A DNA stretch of 9,075 bases from Treponema sp. (lineage in GTDB: Bacteria; Spirochaetota; Spirochaetia; Treponematales; UBA12059): NCBI GenBank assembly GCA_012517645.1, contig JAAYUR010000135.1, positions 1 through 9,075 of the forward strand, given 5' to 3'. Positions 5,569 through 9,075 of this stretch are shown piece after piece. A program made the position numbers and the translations under genes. The notes beneath the pieces were generated by a model, which was not told where the DNA came from, made no database searches, and saw nothing but the letters and a program-made list of their open reading frames with translations. Each line of letters begins with the position of its first letter. The stretch's first letter is position 1.

Positions 5569-6837
5569 ATGGCATTCATGCAGAACGACGAGGACACCGT
5601 CAACGAATTCAACCAGTATGTAAAGCCGGTCTCCCTCTGGGCGGACGCCTGGAAACGGCTGCGCAGGAACCGTATGGCGGTGATCTCTCTTTGGATCGTC
5701 GGTTTCTACGTCCTGGTGACGCTCTTTTCCCCTCTGCTTCAGTCCGCGGGCATCCTCAAGAGCTACACGGAACAATACATCGACCACCAGAACCTCCGCC
5801 CCTCCTTCAAGCCGGCGGGTGAGCTCGTGATCGAACGGCTGGAAGCCCGCCTGGCCCAGCTGGAGGAGAGCATAGCCTCCCGGGGGGCTGCGGGAGACAC
5901 ATCCTACAGCTCCGGGACGGGCTTCGACTTCGGCCCGGCCCCCGAGATCGTCTTTGACGACGAGGAAGGCGGGGAATCCGAAGGGACGGCGGAAGCCGAG
6001 GCGGAGGCCGAGGCCGAGACGGAACAAACCGAGGAGGCCGCCTTCGAATACACCTACATCGATTCCGTCCAGGAAGAGCTCGACCGGACGAAGGCGGAGA
6101 TCGAAAGCCTCCGGAATACCATCCACACGGATCCGATCCACAGCAGGGTCTACATCCTGGGAACCGACGACCTGGGACGGGACATGCTGGCCCGGACCAT
6201 CTACGGGGGGCGGATCTCCATCATGATCGGACTTGTGGGAACCCTCACCGCCGTGCTGATCGGTATCCTGATCGGATCCATCTCCGGCTACGTGGGGGGC
6301 ATGACGGACAACTTCCTGATGCGCTTCGTGGACATCATGTATTCCCTGCCCTACATGCTCGTGGTGATCATCATCATGTCCATCGCGGGCAACAAGGGCC
6401 GGGGCAGCATCGTCATCCTCTTCGTGGCCATCGCCCTGATCTCCTGGCTGACCATCGCCCGGGTCGTCCGGGGGCAGATCATCAGCCTTAAGAACAGCGA
6501 GTTCGTGGAAGCCGCCCGGTCCATGGGCGCCGGTACCCCCCGGATCATCTTCCGCCACCTCCTGCCGAACACCTTGGGGGTGATCATCGTCTTCTCCACC
6601 CTGCTCATGCCTTCCTTCATCATGCAGGAGAGCTTCCTCTCGTTCCTGGGGCTGGGCGTGTCCGCGCCCCAAGCCTCCTGGGGAACCCTGGTCAGCGAGG
6701 GCGTGCGGGGTATGGAACTCCGAGCCTGGCAGCTTCTGGTGCCGGCCATCACCATGACGGTGTTCCTGTTCTGCATGAACTTCCTGGGCGACGGCCTGCG
6801 GGACGCGTTGGACCCCCAGAGCAAGAACCGGGGCTAA
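5569..6837 (+). CDS. oppC: Peptide ABC transporter permease (OppC/DppC type) with coiled-coil insertion
   Basis: Second inner-membrane channel subunit. The 422-residue product is about 120 longer than the usual roughly 300. Order: cytoplasmic N-terminus with WKRLRRNR (28-35), helix 1 (36-57), an enlarged periplasmic loop (58-195), the family motif LGTDDLGRDMLARTIYGGR (197-215), then the permease core with helices near 216-238, 254-273, 280-297, 333-350 and 388-405. The coupling loop is EFVEAARSMGAGTPRIIFRHLLP (311-333), and FLGDGLRDALDP (405-416) is the typical end. The core is intact, so the protein should work as a normal permease; only the first periplasmic loop is altered (separate entry). 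AGGAG (5559-5563), overlapping the oppB stop, lies 5 bases before the ATG at 5569; an in-frame ATG at 5578 is less well spaced. Oppd follows after 22 bases. Confidence 0.93.
   Translation: MAFMQNDEDTVNEFNQYVKPVSLWADAWKRLRRNRMAVISLWIVGFYVLVTLFSPLLQSAGILKSYTEQYIDHQNLRPSFKPAGELVIERLEARLAQLEESIASRGAAGDTSYSSGTGFDFGPAPEIVFDDEEGGESEGTAEAEAEAEAETEQTEEAAFEYTYIDSVQEELDRTKAEIESLRNTIHTDPIHSRVYILGTDDLGRDMLARTIYGGRISIMIGLVGTLTAVLIGILIGSISGYVGGMTDNFLMRFVDIMYSLPYMLVVIIIMSIAGNKGRGSIVILFVAIALISWLTIARVVRGQIISLKNSEFVEAARSMGAGTPRIIFRHLLPNTLGVIIVFSTLLMPSFIMQESFLSFLGLGVSAPQASWGTLVSEGVRGMELRAWQLLVPAITMTVFLFCMNFLGDGLRDALDPQSKNRG
5818..6129 (+). other. Periplasmic insertion in OppC: two heptad helices and acidic linker
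   Basis: Residues about 84-187 of OppC have no counterpart in ordinary OppC. Helix A (about 84-105) has hydrophobic residues at 88, 91, 95, 98 and 102, the 3-4 spacing of a coiled coil. Helix B (about 161-186) shows the same at 164, 167, 171, (Thr174), 178, 181 and 185. Between them, 106-125 is Gly/Ser-rich and 126-160 contains 16 Asp/Glu and no Lys/Arg, including five Ala-Glu pairs. By the positive-inside rule the segment is periplasmic. The two helices could fold as an antiparallel hairpin beside the OppA docking face; that fold and role are inference. Confidence 0.75.
5989..6018 (+). repeat. Five imperfect 6-base repeats encoding (Ala-Glu)5
   Basis: Five consecutive units of the form GC[CG]GA[AG] encode AEAEAEAEAE in the OppC linker (residues 141-150). 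The units differ at the third and sixth base, so the array is imperfect. In-frame gain or loss of units would alter linker length without breaking the gene. Confidence 0.8.
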
Positions 6838-6845
6838 TCCCCCTC

Positions 6846-6851
6846 AAGGAG
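6846..6851 (+). promoter_or_regulatory. oppD ribosome binding site deciding the start
   Basis: AAGGAG ends 8 bases before the ATG at 6860. An in-frame GTG at 6851 begins within this box and therefore cannot use it, so 6860 is the start. Confidence 0.8.
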
Positions 6852-6859
6852 TGTACCGA

Positions 6860-7843
6860 ATGACCGACGACGTCATCCTGCAGGTCAAGGACCTGAAGAC
6901 ATATTTCAAATTGGACGAGGGGCTCCTGAAGGCCGTGGACGGGGTCTCTTTCGACCTTCGCAAGGGGGAAACCCTGGGCATCGTGGGCGAATCCGGTTCC
7001 GGCAAGAGCGTGACAAACCTGGCGGTGATGAAGCTGATTCCCGTACCCCCGGGACGCATCGCCGGGGGCGAAGTCCTCTTCCGGGGCAAGGACATACTCA
7101 AGATGCCGGACGAGGAGATCCGCTCCATCCGGGGCAACAAGATCTCCATGATCTTCCAGGATCCCATGACCAGCTTGAACCCCTTCCTGCGCATCTCCAC
7201 CCAGATGATCGAGACCATCGTCCTGCATCAGGGGATGAGCAAGAAGGACGCCAAGGACAAGTCCATCGAGATGCTGAAGCTGGCCGGGATTCCCTCGCCG
7301 GAAAAGCGGATCGACAACTATCCGCACCAGTTTTCCGGCGGAATGCGCCAGCGGGTCATGATCGCCATGGCCCTGTCCTGCAACCCCGAGGTCCTGATCG
7401 CGGACGAGCCCACCACCGCCCTGGACGTGACCATCCAGGCCCAGATCCTGGAGCTGATCAAGGACCTGACCGCCCGGCTCGGAACGGCGGTCATCCTGAT
7501 CACCCACTCCCTGGGGGTGGTGGCGGGGATGTGCGACAACATCAACGTCATGTACGCCGGACGCATCGTGGAGCGGGGCACCGCGGAGGAGATCTTCGGG
7601 GATCCCAAACACCCCTACACCCAGGGACTCATCAAGAGCGTGCCGCGCCTGGACAAGGCCACCCAGCAGAGGCTCTTCTCCATCAAAGGACAGCCGCCCA
7701 ACGTGATCAACCTGCCGGACTGCTGCCCCTTCTATCCGAGGTGCGAACGCGCCCTGGACATCTGCAAGATCAAGTACCCCACGGTCACAACCCTTGCCAA
7801 GGGCCGGGATGTGGCCTGCTGGCTCTATTCGGAGGGGAAATAG
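6860..7843 (+). CDS. oppD: Peptide ABC transporter ATPase (OppD/DppD type)
   Basis: Cytoplasmic ATP-hydrolysing subunit that pairs with OppF and drives the OppBC channel. The 327-residue product has Walker A GESGSGKS (43-50), Q-loop Gln100 in IFQDPMTSLNP, signature FSGGMRQR (158-165), Walker B VLIADEP (178-184) with Asp182 and catalytic Glu183, D-loop ALD (187-189) and switch His216. All catalytic residues are present, so both ATP sites with OppF should be competent. The C-terminal oligopeptide-transporter domain carries HPYTQGL (251-257) and cysteines 289, 295, 302 and 320 (spacings C-x5-C-x6-C-x17-C), plus an adjacent Cys288. This pattern matches the [4Fe-4S] site known from DppD-type ATPases. 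Length is normal. OppF starts one base after its stop, implying translational coupling. Confidence 0.96.
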   Translation: MTDDVILQVKDLKTYFKLDEGLLKAVDGVSFDLRKGETLGIVGESGSGKSVTNLAVMKLIPVPPGRIAGGEVLFRGKDILKMPDEEIRSIRGNKISMIFQDPMTSLNPFLRISTQMIETIVLHQGMSKKDAKDKSIEMLKLAGIPSPEKRIDNYPHQFSGGMRQRVMIAMALSCNPEVLIADEPTTALDVTIQAQILELIKDLTARLGTAVILITHSLGVVAGMCDNINVMYAGRIVERGTAEEIFGDPKHPYTQGLIKSVPRLDKATQQRLFSIKGQPPNVINLPDCCPFYPRCERALDICKIKYPTVTTLAKGRDVACWLYSEGK

Positions 7844-7844
7844 C

Positions 7845-8849
<1,005 letters not shown>

Positions 8850-8892
8850 CGAGTTTCGGCCTGTCGGAGGGACCGGAGATTAGGTAAATCGA

Positions 8893-8918
8893 CGAAGGGG
8901 CGCACAGGCGCCCCTTCG
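8893..8918 (+). terminator. Hairpin after oppF, probable operon terminator
   Basis: A perfect 11-bp stem (8893-8903 with 8908-8918; arms CGAAGGGGCGC/GCGCCCCTTCG) closes an ACAG loop, 43 bases after the oppF stop. Only TTGCC follows, so there is no real U-tract. Termination or 3'-end protection at the end of the opp operon is inferred. Confidence 0.55.
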
Positions 8919-8922
8919 TTGC

Positions 8923-8947
8923 CGTCAGGCGCCCTCGGCGCCTGACG
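8923..8947 (+). terminator. Second hairpin after oppF
   Basis: A second perfect 11-bp stem (8923-8933 with 8937-8947; arms CGTCAGGCGCC/GGCGCCTGACG) with a CTC loop begins 4 bases after the first. No U-tract follows. In tandem with the first hairpin it would make a strong double 3' structure. It ends 3 bases before the start of repeat copy 2. It could equally be a structural repeat element rather than a terminator. Confidence 0.45.
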
Positions 8948-8950
8948 AGA

Positions 8951-8989
8951 CACCAGGTGGCTTGCTTTCTCTATCACGAACCCGATTGA
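8951..8989 (+). pseudogene. Duplicated 3' fragment of oppF
   Basis: Identical to the last 39 bases of oppF (8811-8849): 12 codons encoding HQVACFLYHEPD and the TGA stop. It has no start codon or ribosome binding site and is too short to encode anything useful, so it is a by-product of the tandem duplication. Confidence 0.85.
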
Positions 8990-9032
8990 CGAGTTTCGGT
9001 CTGTCGGAGGGACCGGAGATTAGGTAAATCGA

Positions 9033-9058
9033 CGAAGAGGCGCGCCAGCGCCCCTTCG
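9033..9058 (+). terminator. Diverged copy of the first post-oppF hairpin
   Basis: Copy 2 of the hairpin at 8893-8918. The stem is kept except for one A-C mismatch (9038 against 9053), and the loop has changed from ACAG to GCCA. Four of the five differences between the two repeat copies fall inside this hairpin. It would still fold, less stably than copy 1. Confidence 0.45.
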
Positions 9059-9075
9059 TTGCCGTCAGGCGCCCT

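Overview
The window is GC-rich bacterial DNA (roughly 60% G+C by eye) with six complete genes, tightly packed, and no gap above 300 bases. Every gene except one has a strong Shine-Dalgarno sequence. There is no rRNA, tRNA, CRISPR array, transposase or phage gene. The host is most likely a Gram-negative-type bacterium. A spirochaete is my best guess, resting on the style of the OppA signal peptide (an ...IGAQ end with no lipobox) and on an acetate kinase with a treponeme-like C-terminal extension. This rests on family resemblance only, since the window holds no taxonomic marker.

Left part (1-1484, minus strand): ackA, acetate kinase, followed on its own strand by a GC-rich hairpin at 101-128. 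It diverges from manC (1714-2781, plus strand), a monofunctional mannose-1-phosphate guanylyltransferase. The 229-base divergent region has an AT-rich core with two adjacent palindromes, an extended -10 promoter for ackA and a -10 box so close to the manC ATG that the manC mRNA may be leaderless.

Right part (2839-8950, plus strand): a complete oligopeptide/dipeptide ABC importer in the order oppA (periplasmic binding protein), oppB and oppC (permeases), oppD and oppF (ATPases). A near-consensus promoter with an A-tract UP element drives oppA. A textbook intrinsic terminator lies between oppA and oppBCDF, which probably keeps binding protein in excess over the membrane complex. OppA captures peptides in the periplasm, OppB/OppC form the channel, and OppD/OppF hydrolyse ATP. 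Both ATPases carry the same C-terminal four-cysteine pattern expected to hold a [4Fe-4S] cluster. Peptide uptake supplies amino acids; acetate kinase yields ATP from acetyl phosphate; ManC supplies GDP-mannose for glycans. No direct functional link between these units is visible.

Unusual points: OppC has an extra segment of about 100 residues in its first periplasmic loop (two heptad-repeat helices around a very acidic, Ala-Glu-repeat linker), and the 3' end of oppF with its downstream hairpins is tandemly duplicated with a 140-base period, running off the window end. I see no wholly novel multi-gene system here. The OppC insertion and the tandem duplication are the parts most worth a second look.
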